From positions 1 through 6,894 of the forward strand of contig CAYHEP010000039.1 in assembly GCA_964355775.1 (NCBI GenBank): DNA of 6,894 nucleotides. Direction: 5' to 3'. Under the pieces are notes generated by a model, which was not told the origin of the DNA, searched no databases, and worked only from the letters and a program-made list of their open reading frames with translations. This stretch comes from JBBTSB01 sp964355775. Lineage in GTDB: Bacteria > Patescibacteriota > Minisyncoccia > 2-02-FULL-40-12 > IGHO2-01-FULL-4-A. The translations under genes were made by a program, and so were the position numbers. Below, piece after piece: positions 1-6,257 of the stretch; position 1 is the first letter of the stretch, and the number at the start of each line of letters is the position of its first letter.

Positions 1-20
1 TTTTTGTCATAAGCCAAGTA

Positions 21-26
21 TATACT
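21..26 (+). promoter_or_regulatory. -10 element for the DUF2238 gene (leaderless start)
   Basis: TATACT matches the bacterial -10 consensus in five of six positions and is followed by six bases and then the ATG at 33. Transcription normally begins about seven bases after the last -10 base, so the predicted first RNA base is the A of the ATG. A -35 at the usual distance would fall outside the window. TTGTCA at 4-9 is only 11 bases from the -10, too close to serve. No Shine-Dalgarno sequence fits in the short gap. Confidence 0.65.
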
Positions 27-32
27 GATGTT

Positions 33-650
33 ATGAACAGTACAAGATATCGCGCACTTCTTTTGGTGGCTGTTGTTTTATTTTATGCATGGACACTGAT
101 TGGCGCAGTTGATCTGTTCACGTGGGCGTTGGAGATTTTTCCGGCAGTGCTTGGCGGGATCGTACTTGCCGTTACCTATCGCCGATTTCCGCTTTCAAAT
201 CTTAGCTACACGCTCATCGCGATCCACATGATGATTCTCGCCTATGGCGGACGTACGACGTATGCGGAAACGCCCCTTGGTTTTTGGCTCTCTGATATCT
301 TTGGCTGGTCACGCAATAACTACGACAAGATCGGCCACTTCATGCAGGGCTTTGGTCCGGTGATCTGGGGACGTGAGATTTTGATACGATTGGATGTCGT
401 CAAACGTAAAGGCTGGCTCAACCCGCTTCTCGTGCTCGCTATCCTCGGCACCTCTGCATTTTACGAATTAATCGAGTGGTGGGTGTCTCTTGGCTCGGGA
501 TCCGCAGGCGACGCATTTCTGGGCACCCAAGGCTATGTCTGGGATACGCAAAGCGACATGCTCATGGCACTCATCGGAGGGATCATAGCTCTACTACTCT
601 TGGGAAAACTCCATGATCACTCGATGAAAAAACTTGCTTCAACTCAATAG
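33..650 (+). CDS. YjdF/DUF2238-family inner-membrane protein
   Basis: A 205-residue integral membrane protein of the DUF2238 (YjdF) family, whose biochemical role is not established. Hydrophobic segments lie at about 8-27, 31-48, 58-71, 131-147 and 177-191. The family signature is clear: YDKIGHF at 97-103, followed by the helix containing YELIEWW (144-150), then a GTQGYVWDTQSDM block at 164-176 before the last helix. These conserved Asp, His and Glu residues at membrane edges suggest a polar or metal-binding site, which is inference. The length is close to that of E. coli YjdF. The ATG at 33 sits six bases after TATACT, which supports this start and a leaderless message. The last 12 bases overlap the oppositely oriented EamA gene. 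Family assignment is secure; function is unknown. Confidence 0.9.
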   Translation: MNSTRYRALLLVAVVLFYAWTLIGAVDLFTWALEIFPAVLGGIVLAVTYRRFPLSNLSYTLIAIHMMILAYGGRTTYAETPLGFWLSDIFGWSRNNYDKIGHFMQGFGPVIWGREILIRLDVVKRKGWLNPLLVLAILGTSAFYELIEWWVSLGSGSAGDAFLGTQGYVWDTQSDMLMALIGGIIALLLLGKLHDHSMKKLASTQ

Positions 651-1478
651 CAATACACCTCCTAACACCACGAGGGTGCCGATGATTTTGCGGGGAATGT
701 TTTCACGCTCCTTGAGAAAGATAATCCCGGCAAGGACGGCAAAAATCATCATACCGTAGTAAACTGCGGTCACTTTACTGGCGTCGCCGATCTTCAATGC
801 ATAGGTACTAATATAATTGGCTGCAAAAAACATAAGGATGGCGATAGTTTTGAACGAAAAGTTTGTTTTGAATTGGTCTACGAGTCTCTGACCGGCGGAT
901 TTCATGAGAAGAGGCATGATCACAATAGCTGGAAGAAAAGCAGCTGCGTTAATAACGCCAACCGATGCATATGGAAGTAGCATTTTTGTGAGAACAATTT
1001 CTACCGAAGCCAGAAATGCGCTCACCAAAGCAAACTTCATTCCTTGATCCCGCATCAAATGGCGAGGAGCGACGGCAATGGTAATACCGATAAAAAGAAC
1101 GACTATACCAAGGTAGTCCAAGCCTTGGAGCTGTTCATGAACAAAAATAAAAGCAAGGATGGGAACCCAGATCAATCGCGTTCGGCTCAATAAAGTGGAG
1201 ATCGAAATGTGGCTAAGACTATGCATTCGTACAATATAGTAAATCACTGCAGTCTCAACGATACCAATCAAGACCACCAAAGTAATGGATTTGGCAGTTA
1301 CGACAAAGTGCCAATCAAAAAATGCAACTATCCCGAACAACAAAAGTCGGAGTAATTCAGAATACAAAGCAAACGCAACCGGATCTTCTTTCTCGCGAAG
1401 AATAAACCGAAAGAGAAAATTTCCAGCGTTTGAAAAAAGTCCACCAGCACCTGCCAGTATCGCCCAGAGTGGAATCAT
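639..1478 (-). CDS. EamA-like (DMT superfamily) transporter
   Basis: A 279-residue membrane protein with about ten hydrophobic helices arranged as two similar halves, as expected for the drug/metabolite transporter superfamily. Each half ends in the typical EamA pattern of a helix, an acidic loop and a final helix. In the first half this is FVHEQLQGLDYLGIVVLFIG (about 112-131), and in the second a FLKERE loop (254-259) followed by IIGTLVVLGGVLLL (265-278). The conserved Glu of each half is visible (E115, E257). The substrate cannot be told from sequence; relatives move metabolites, nucleotide sugars or toxic compounds across the cytoplasmic membrane. The gene starts with ATG at 1478, six bases after an extended -10 on the minus strand. 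Its TGA stop lies inside the end of the DUF2238 gene. Confidence 0.88.
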   Translation of the reverse strand: MIPLWAILAGAGGLFSNAGNFLFRFILREKEDPVAFALYSELLRLLLFGIVAFFDWHFVVTAKSITLVVLIGIVETAVIYYIVRMHSLSHISISTLLSRTRLIWVPILAFIFVHEQLQGLDYLGIVVLFIGITIAVAPRHLMRDQGMKFALVSAFLASVEIVLTKMLLPYASVGVINAAAFLPAIVIMPLLMKSAGQRLVDQFKTNFSFKTIAILMFFAANYISTYALKIGDASKVTAVYYGMMIFAVLAGIIFLKERENIPRKIIGTLVVLGGVLLLS

Positions 1479-1484
1479 TGTCGT

Positions 1485-1493
1485 ATCCTAGCA
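1485..1493 (-). promoter_or_regulatory. Extended -10 for the EamA gene (leaderless start)
   Basis: Read on the minus strand this is TGC-TAGGAT, an extended -10 of the TGn-TANNNT type, followed by six bases and the ATG at 1478. An overlapping alternative hexamer, TATGCT (1495-1490), lies five bases further upstream and would leave an 11-base gap. The best -35 candidate at 17 bp, ATAGCA, is poor (3 of 6), so the extended -10 probably carries the promoter. Confidence 0.55.
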
Positions 1494-1507
1494 TATTCCC
1501 TATTTTC

Positions 1508-1516
1508 TGCTATGCT
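1508..1516 (+). promoter_or_regulatory. Extended -10 for valS
   Basis: TGC-TATGCT is an extended -10 with nine bases to the valS ATG at 1526, so the message should have a leader of about 0-3 bases. The hexamer TATGCT (1511-1516) is an exact inverted copy of AGCATA at 1490-1495, which is part of the divergent EamA promoter. The 47-bp divergent region is therefore nearly symmetrical. No convincing -35 is present. Confidence 0.55.
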
Positions 1517-1525
1517 TTTTTAATT

Positions 1526-3577
1526 ATGGAAGAGTTACTAAAAGCCTACAACCCACAAGAAACCGAACCACGCATCTACAAACTCTGGGAAGAGTCGGGG
1601 GCTTTTAATCCGGACAATTTGCCGGAAAGGCATAAAGAATCCTACACGATTATCATGCCGCCGGTAAATGCAAACGCGCCGTTGCACGTGGGGCATGCGC
1701 TGTTTCTCACGATCGAAGATATCTTGATCCGCTACCATCGCATGCGCGGACGAAAAACCTTGTGGCTCCCGGGTACCGATCATGCGGGCTTTGAGACGCA
1801 GGTGGTATTTGAAAAAAAACTGGAAAAGGAAGGTACCAGCCGCTTCAAGATGACGCGCGATGAATTTTACAAAGCGTGTTGGGATTTTGTGCAAGAGAAC
1901 AAACACATCAGCGAGGAAGGCATCAAAAAACTCGGTTCATCGTGCGATTGGTCGCGCAATACCTTTACGCTTGATCCGAAAATTGTTGAGATCGTCTATG
2001 AGACGTTTGAAAAAATGCACAAAGACGGTCTTGTATATCGTGGCAACCGCATCGCAAACTGGTGTCCAAAGCATCAGACGGCACTTTCTGATCTTGAGGT
2101 AAAAGACGAGGAACGCACTGAAAAATATTACTACCTGAACTATGGACCGTTTGTGATCAGCACATCGCGCCCTGAAACAAAATTCGGCGATAAATACGTC
2201 GTCATGCATCCCGATGACAAACGCTATGCGCAATACGCTGATGGTCAACAATTGGAACTTGAATGGATCAACGGACCGATAGTTGCCACGATCATCAAAG
2301 ACAGCGCTGTAGACATGGCATTTGGCACAGGCGTAATGACGATCACTCCTTGGCATGATGCGGCAGACTTTGAAATTGCAGAACGGCATGGGCTGGAAAA
2401 AGAACAGGTCATTGATTTACGAGGAAAGCTTTTGCCGATTGCAGGTGAATTTGCAAGTATGAAGATCGCCGAAGCTCGTGAAAAAATTATCGAAAAACTG
2501 CAAAGCAAAGGTCTGGTAGACCACATTGATGAAGGCTACAAGCACGCTGTCCGAATGTGCTACAAGTGCGGTACGCTCATTGAACCGCAAATTATGCGCC
2601 AGTGGTATGTAAAAATGGACGGTTTAAGAGACATGGCCGTCAAAGCCGTTACCAAAGGCGAAGTGAAGATCATTCCTGAACGGTTTGAAAAAGTTTTCCT
2701 GCACTGGATGGCAAACATTCGCGATTGGCCCATTAGCCGGCAAATCTGGTGGGGAATACCGATCCCGAAAAAATACTACGAAGAAGGCGAGGAACAAGAA
2801 ACATTTGATACGTGGTTTTCGTCGGGACAATGGCCATACGCAACACTTTTGGCGCATGGACAAAAAGATTTTGACACGTACTTCCCCACCGATGTTTTGG
2901 AAACCGGATGGGATATTATCTTTTTTTGGGTGGCGCGAATGGTGATGTTTTCCTACTACAAGTACGACAAAGCGCCGTTCCACACTGTATACTTTCACGG
3001 ACTTGTGCGCGACAAGGAAGGACAAAAGATTTCCAAGTCCAAGGGCAACGTCATCGATCCCCTGGTTGTGGCGAAGGAATACGGTACAGATGCTTTGCGT
3101 TTTGCGTTGATTTTTTCTACTGCCGCCGGCAATGACATTCCTCTGGCACCGGACAAAATCAAAGGCATGAAGCATTTCGCGAATAAATTGTGGAACATTG
3201 CCCGCTACATCGCGGGCAAAAATCAAAATGGAAAAATCAAAATGGAAAATGAAATGCAAAGTGAAATAATGACAAAAACGAAGCAACTTTCGGAAGAAGT
3301 CACAAAAGATCTTGAGCGCTACGCGTTTCATGAGGCGGCGCAAAAACTGTATGATTTCATCTGGCATGAATATGCCGACAAGTACATTGAGTCCACGAAA
3401 GACAAGTCCGATCCCGAAACATTATACATTCTTCATTCGACATTCGTCATTTTGCTCCGCCTCCTCCATCCCTTCATGCCATTCGTCACGGAAGAGATCT
3501 GGCAGCGGCTCGCCGAAGCCAGAGGCGAAGGGAGCGAAAAACTGTTGATGATTGAATCATGGCCTGTGGTAGAATAG
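1526..3577 (+). CDS. valS: Valyl-tRNA synthetase, reduced form
   Basis: Cytoplasmic class I aminoacyl-tRNA synthetase that attaches valine to tRNA-Val. The HIGH motif is HVGH (54-57), in the block PPVNANAPLHVGHAL, and WLPGTDHAG follows at 80-88. The CP1 editing domain is present: TSRPET (213-218), a GTG loop near 268 and the TPWHDAADFE block with D278 and D281. WPISRQIWWG (401-410) leads to DTWFSSGQWP, and the KMSKS motif is KISKS (501-505). The anticodon-binding domain ends with LLHPFMPFVTEEIW (646-659). At 683 residues it is far below the usual 850-950. The insert between IPIPKKYY and FDTWFSS is cut to a few residues, and the C-terminal coiled-coil tRNA arm is absent. The ATG at 1526 is preferred over an in-frame ATG at 1430, because homology starts at MEELLKAYNP and a -10 element lies between the two. 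Residues 565-583 come from a DNA repeat. Confidence 0.95.
   Translation: MEELLKAYNPQETEPRIYKLWEESGAFNPDNLPERHKESYTIIMPPVNANAPLHVGHALFLTIEDILIRYHRMRGRKTLWLPGTDHAGFETQVVFEKKLEKEGTSRFKMTRDEFYKACWDFVQENKHISEEGIKKLGSSCDWSRNTFTLDPKIVEIVYETFEKMHKDGLVYRGNRIANWCPKHQTALSDLEVKDEERTEKYYYLNYGPFVISTSRPETKFGDKYVVMHPDDKRYAQYADGQQLELEWINGPIVATIIKDSAVDMAFGTGVMTITPWHDAADFEIAERHGLEKEQVIDLRGKLLPIAGEFASMKIAEAREKIIEKLQSKGLVDHIDEGYKHAVRMCYKCGTLIEPQIMRQWYVKMDGLRDMAVKAVTKGEVKIIPERFEKVFLHWMANIRDWPISRQIWWGIPIPKKYYEEGEEQETFDTWFSSGQWPYATLLAHGQKDFDTYFPTDVLETGWDIIFFWVARMVMFSYYKYDKAPFHTVYFHGLVRDKEGQKISKSKGNVIDPLVVAKEYGTDALRFALIFSTAAGNDIPLAPDKIKGMKHFANKLWNIARYIAGKNQNGKIKMENEMQSEIMTKTKQLSEEVTKDLERYAFHEAAQKLYDFIWHEYADKYIESTKDKSDPETLYILHSTFVILLRLLHPFMPFVTEEIWQRLAEARGEGSEKLLMIESWPVVE
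3218..3273 (+). repeat. A-rich heptanucleotide-period tract inside valS
   Basis: The 14-mer AAAAATCAAAATGG occurs twice in perfect tandem (3218-3231 and 3232-3245), followed by about 28 bases of degenerate A- and ATG-rich units. The whole 56-base tract divides into eight 7-mers. Because 14 and 7 are not multiples of 3, the copies are read in different frames, giving KNQNGKIKMENEMQSEIMT (565-583). That argues for DNA-level expansion rather than protein-level repetition. The tract lies between the catalytic core and the anticodon-binding helices, where extra residues should be tolerated. Confidence 0.75.
3427..3454 (+). repeat. CATTCNN heptad repeat inside valS
   Basis: Four adjacent 7-mers, CATTCTT, CATTCGA, CATTCGT and CATTTTG, encode part of the anticodon-binding helix (about residues 634-643, YILHSTFVIL). 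The last unit is the reverse complement of CAAAATG in the tract at 3218-3245, so the two tracts are partly inverted relative to each other. CATTCGTCA recurs at 3480-3488. The protein here still looks normal for the family, so part of the pattern may be coincidence of codon use. Confidence 0.5.
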
Positions 3578-3581
3578 AGAC

Positions 3582-4313
3582 GTGGCCATCTTCCTAATTC
3601 TCGCCGGCTTCGTGCCAAGCATGCTGTGGCTCCAGTTTTATTTGCGCAAAGACTGTCATCCGGAACCAAAACTCACCATCGTGAAAATATTCGCGCTCGG
3701 CATGCTCTTGGCGCCGTTGGCGGTCGGAGCGCAGTGGCTCTTTGCGTTTTTGGTTGCGCATTTTTCGCCGGGCTTTGACATATCGAATTCATCCACATTT
3801 TATCTTTGGTCGGCGTTTTCCGAAGAAGTCGTCAAATTTCTCGCGGTCTACTATCTTGTCATGCACTCGCCGGAATTCGACGAACCCGTGGACGGCATGA
3901 TCTATCTGGTCACCGCCGCGCTTGGGTTTGCGGCGATTGAAAATATCCTCGTGGGATTCCGCAATATTCCCGATGGCATCGCGATCACACTGCAAATCCT
4001 CGCGTTGAGGACCTTTGGCGCAACCTTGCTTCATACGATTGCATCCGCTCTGGTGGGATACTTTTTGGCACTGTCGTGGTTTCACCATCGGCACAGCAGA
4101 AAATTCCTCTGGTGCGGAATCGGATGCGCAACGGTATTTCATTTCGCGTTCAATGCCATCCTGCTCAATTTCTCCCCGCTGAAAGGGCTCATCGCTTCGA
4201 GCATGGTACTTTTCATGATGCTGGCGCTGATTTCCATACTCTTTGCAAAACTCCGCGAACGCAGTGCGAGTAAATTACATGGATTATCCACTCAACAGGA
4301 TACGATGGTATAA
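3582..4313 (+). CDS. PrsW-family intramembrane protease
   Basis: A 243-residue multi-pass membrane protein of the PrsW (peptidase family M82) type, related to the CPBP/Abi superfamily. In Bacillus subtilis PrsW makes the first cut in the anti-sigma factor RsiW; no anti-sigma gene is seen here. The family motifs are all present: SEEVVK (80-85), the FDEPVDGMIYLVTAALGFAAIEN block (99-121) with E101, D104 and E120, H151 in LLHTIASALVGYF, and HFAFN (187-191). About seven hydrophobic helices are visible. The start is GTG, four bases after the valS stop, with no convincing ribosome-binding site (only AGAGA nearby). It is therefore probably expressed by coupling to valS translation. Substrate unknown; family assignment strong. 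Confidence 0.88.
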   Translation: MAIFLILAGFVPSMLWLQFYLRKDCHPEPKLTIVKIFALGMLLAPLAVGAQWLFAFLVAHFSPGFDISNSSTFYLWSAFSEEVVKFLAVYYLVMHSPEFDEPVDGMIYLVTAALGFAAIENILVGFRNIPDGIAITLQILALRTFGATLLHTIASALVGYFLALSWFHHRHSRKFLWCGIGCATVFHFAFNAILLNFSPLKGLIASSMVLFMMLALISILFAKLRERSASKLHGLSTQQDTMV

Positions 4314-4318
4314 AACTA

Positions 4319-4327
4319 TGATATACT
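4319..4327 (+). promoter_or_regulatory. Extended -10 for hsp20 (leaderless start)
   Basis: TGA-TATACT is an extended -10 starting five bases after the prsW stop, with six bases to the hsp20 ATG at 4334. The hexamer and spacing are identical to those at 21-26 upstream of the DUF2238 gene. No good -35 is seen at 17 bp, nor any obvious heat-shock operator such as a CIRCE-like inverted repeat. Confidence 0.62.
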
Positions 4328-4333
4328 TTTGCT

Positions 4334-4702
4334 ATGGTAGTACGCGATGATAAAAAACTACAGCCGTCCAGCGACGAGGGGCAGTTGACCGTGGACGTCT
4401 ACCAAACCGACGACGACATTGTGATCAAATCCACGATCGCCGGAGTTACAGTGGACGACATTGACATCTCCATCGCAAGCGATATGATCACGATCAAGGG
4501 CAAACGCCATCCCGATGAGCATATCGAGGAATCGAGCTACTACTATCAAGAATTGTACTGGGGACCGTTTTCCCGCTCGATCATTTTGCCCGAAGACATT
4601 GACGTCGAAAAAGCAAGCGCCTCCATGAAAAACGGCGTCCTGACAGTCCGTCTGCCCAAGCTCGCCAAATCCCGCATGAAAAAAGTAAAAATCTCGTCAT
4701 AA
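4334..4702 (+). CDS. Small heat-shock protein (Hsp20/alpha-crystallin)
   Basis: A 122-residue ATP-independent chaperone that would bind unfolding proteins in the cytoplasm as an oligomer. The alpha-crystallin domain spans about residues 18-108: it opens with LTVDVYQTDDDIVIKSTIAG, continues with IDISIASDMITIKGKR, and ends with the diagnostic A-x-x-x-x-G-V-L pattern, here ASMKNGVLTVRLPK (96-109). The N-terminal arm is very short, and the C-terminal tail is only about 13 residues, ending in KVKISS, with a weak candidate for the I-x-I oligomerisation motif. It has its own leaderless promoter and its stop overlaps the vanW-like start, so the two probably form a transcription unit. Confidence 0.92.
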   Translation: MVVRDDKKLQPSSDEGQLTVDVYQTDDDIVIKSTIAGVTVDDIDISIASDMITIKGKRHPDEHIEESSYYYQELYWGPFSRSIILPEDIDVEKASASMKNGVLTVRLPKLAKSRMKKVKISS

Positions 4703-5871
4703 TGAAACTTTCTTCGAAAACTTGGATCGTCGTGGGGGTAGCTTTTTTTGTTTTCGGCGCCCTTTGGGTCAGTCAGATTTTGTATTTCGACGCATTTACC
4801 AAAAAACTTTCCGTTCAGGGCATCGGACCGGTTTTTAGCGGACACTTGAGCGAAAATCTGGAATCAGCGGTCAAACGTCCTCTTACGTTGCAAGCAGAGG
4901 AAAAAAATATTGTTTTAGAACCGGAACAATTGCAAACATGGATTGAATCGTATCATCGTGTGTTTACCGGGCGCACGGAATTGCGACTGAATCAACAAAC
5001 CATCAGAGATGAGCTTGATGATTTCGTAGCGGGGCTCACTACGAAGCCGGTGAATGCGCGTTTTGGTTTCGCAGACGGGCAGATCGTAGAAACCGTCCCT
5101 TCCAAGCCCGGACAAAAGCTCGATCTTGAAGCGTCGCAATACAACATAGTGCAGGCATTGATCCACGATCAGTCCACCGCCCAGCTTGCATTCATGGATA
5201 TTGAGCCTGACCTGAACCTGCAAAAACTGCAAGATCTGGGCATCAATACGCTTTTGGGACAGGGAACTTCGCAATACGCGGGTTCGTCTGCGTCCAGAGT
5301 GCATAATATCAAAATCGGAGCTGAACATATGGATAACGTCTTGATACCGGCTGGTACGACGTTTTCATTTGTCGATCAACTTGGCGACGTGGACGCGGCG
5401 GCAGGATATTTGCCGGGCTTGGTGATAAAAAACAATCAACTCATACCCGAATATGGCGGAGGTATTTGCCAAGTTGCCACGACCATGTTTCGCGCCGCGA
5501 TCTACGCCGGATTGCGTATCGATGAACGTCGCCCACATTCTATACCGGTCGGATACTACAATCCGCAAGGTTTTGATGCAACTGTATATCCGGGGGTCGT
5601 TGACTTGAAATTTACCAATGACACGCCGGGCATGATCTTGATCCAGTCGCTCGTGGAAAAAAACAAATTGACATTTTTGATGTTTGGCACCTCCGATGGA
5701 CGCAGTGTGAAGCTGGACGGTCCATACCAATATGACTACCAACCCGACGGTGCGCTGAAAGCCGTATTTACCCGCATCATCACCCTTGCCGACGGCACAC
5801 AACAAAAAGACACATTTCGCTCGTCCTACAAGTCCCCACATCTGGAGATCATCAAGAATCCGCTAGAGTAG
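4702..5871 (+). CDS. VanW-family envelope protein with PG-binding-like domain
   Basis: A 389-residue protein. An N-terminal hydrophobic segment (about 8-29) without a clear signal-peptidase site suggests a signal anchor with the rest outside the membrane. Residues about 60-170 resemble the peptidoglycan-binding-like domain often found before VanW (PF12229 type), including DGQIVETVPSKPGQKLD (125-141). The VanW domain covers about 199-330: HNIKIGA, IPAGTTFSF (215-223), PEYGGGICQVATTMFRAA (249-266) with the only cysteine (C256), ERRPHS with H279, and DATVYPG (292-298). VanW occurs in some glycopeptide-resistance clusters, but the domain is widespread and its activity is not settled; a cell-wall role is inferred. 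There are no vanA/B-type partner genes, so resistance should not be read from it. The start overlaps the hsp20 stop as TAATG. Confidence 0.9.
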   Translation: MKLSSKTWIVVGVAFFVFGALWVSQILYFDAFTKKLSVQGIGPVFSGHLSENLESAVKRPLTLQAEEKNIVLEPEQLQTWIESYHRVFTGRTELRLNQQTIRDELDDFVAGLTTKPVNARFGFADGQIVETVPSKPGQKLDLEASQYNIVQALIHDQSTAQLAFMDIEPDLNLQKLQDLGINTLLGQGTSQYAGSSASRVHNIKIGAEHMDNVLIPAGTTFSFVDQLGDVDAAAGYLPGLVIKNNQLIPEYGGGICQVATTMFRAAIYAGLRIDERRPHSIPVGYYNPQGFDATVYPGVVDLKFTNDTPGMILIQSLVEKNKLTFLMFGTSDGRSVKLDGPYQYDYQPDGALKAVFTRIITLADGTQQKDTFRSSYKSPHLEIIKNPLE

Positions 5872-5877
5872 GCGCTC

Positions 5878-5981
5878 GTTGTCTAGCTTTCCGCAAACCG
5901 GTCGTTGATTTTTGCTAAAATCCCGACACTGCCATCTCGCCCCGTCGGGCTCCGATAAGCTTTGCTTGAAAGCTAGACAAC
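5878..5981. repeat. 104-bp element bounded by perfect 14-bp inverted repeats
   Basis: GTTGTCTAGCTTTC (5878-5891) and its exact reverse complement (5968-5981) enclose 76 bp, starting seven bases after the vanW-like stop. Inside lies a second pair, CCCGAC (5922-5927) and GTCGGG (5944-5949), and the right arm can also form a small hairpin GCTTT-GCTTG-AAAGC (5959-5973). No target-site duplication is evident and there is no coding content. It could be a structured transcript end shared by the converging vanW and tRNA-Leu transcripts, or a small palindromic mobile element. It is not a standard intrinsic terminator, because no clean T-run follows either arm. Confidence 0.7.
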
Positions 5982-5993
5982 TCACTTGATTTT

Positions 5994-6129
5994 GGGCAGA
6001 GGGGAATGCTTTCGAGCGACTTCCGCGTCCTGAGCGAGCATGGTTCGCTGAAAAGCGATCGCGAAGGACTCTGTGCGGACCTCGGAGTCCCGCGCTGGCG
6101 GGACGAGAATGAGCGAGGGGGCATTGCCA
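5994..6129. other. GC-rich non-coding segment with nested and alternative hairpins
   Basis: This gene-free segment is dense in complementary pairs. TCGCT-GAAA-AGCGA (6045-6058) is a perfect 5-bp hairpin with a GNRA-type loop, enclosed by GTCCT (6027-6031) with AGGAC (6065-6069). GTCCCGC-GCTG-GCGGGAC (6087-6104) is a perfect 7-bp hairpin. GGACTC (6066-6071) can instead pair with GAGTCC (6085-6090), which would disrupt both. The ends can close through GGCA (5995-5998) with TGCC (6125-6128) and ATGC (6006-6009) with GCAT (6121-6124). No known RNA family (RNase P, tmRNA, SRP, 6S) was recognised. It may be an unrecognised RNA, an intergenic repeat or simply a terminator region. Confidence 0.45.
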
Positions 6130-6138
6130 TCTGCAAAT

Positions 6139-6152
6139 GCGTTATGCGTTAT
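6139..6152. repeat. Two tandem copies of GCGTTAT
   Basis: Two perfect adjacent 7-mers lie just beyond the 3' end of tRNA-Leu. The copy number is too low to be significant alone, but the 7-base period matches the tracts in valS. The tRNA 3' trailer would include this sequence. Confidence 0.5.
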
Positions 6153-6157
6153 AGCTG

Positions 6158-6241
6158 TGTCGGAGAGAGGATTTGAACCTCCACGGGTGTAACCCCACCA
6201 GCTCCTAAGGCTGGCGCGTCTGCCAGTTTCGCCACTCCGAC
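6158..6241 (-). tRNA. tRNA-Leu, anticodon TAG
   Basis: An 84-base class II tRNA that reads CUA and probably other CUN leucine codons. The acceptor arms GTCGGAG and CTCCGAC pair perfectly over 7 bp. The D arm holds the typical CTGGCAGA loop sequence. The anticodon stem CCAGC/GCTGG is perfect, with loop CTTAGGA and anticodon TAG at 6207-6205. The long variable arm contains GGGT-TAC-ACCC, as expected for leucine. The T arm is GGAGG-TTCAAAT-CCTCT with one G-U pair. The discriminator base is A (6158), the leucine identity base. CCA is not encoded (CAG follows), so a CCA-adding enzyme is required. No intron. Confidence 0.96.
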
Positions 6242-6257
6242 GATTGAATAGCTTCGT

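Noticed and set aside
1430..1525. In-frame upstream ATG extending ValS by 32 residues
   Set aside because: The extension crosses the EamA start and the valS -10 element, has no family similarity, and the protein homology begins at the ATG at 1526.
4702..5871. VanW-like gene as evidence of vancomycin resistance
   Set aside because: No vanH, vanA/B ligase, vanX or regulator genes accompany it, and VanW domains are common in bacteria without resistance.
6087..6104. 7-bp GC-rich hairpin as a rho-independent terminator
   Set aside because: Neither strand has a T-run after the stem, so it does not meet the usual pattern.
5915..6136. 73-codon minus-strand ORF in the gene-free stretch
   Set aside because: Its product is Ser/Arg-rich and matches no family I recognise, it lacks start signals, and it lies across the inverted-repeat region. 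It is better explained as chance reading of GC-rich structured DNA.
5872..6157. Known non-coding RNA (RNase P, tmRNA, SRP, 6S) or CRISPR array
   Set aside because: I found none of the conserved cores of these RNAs on either strand, and there is no regularly spaced direct repeat.
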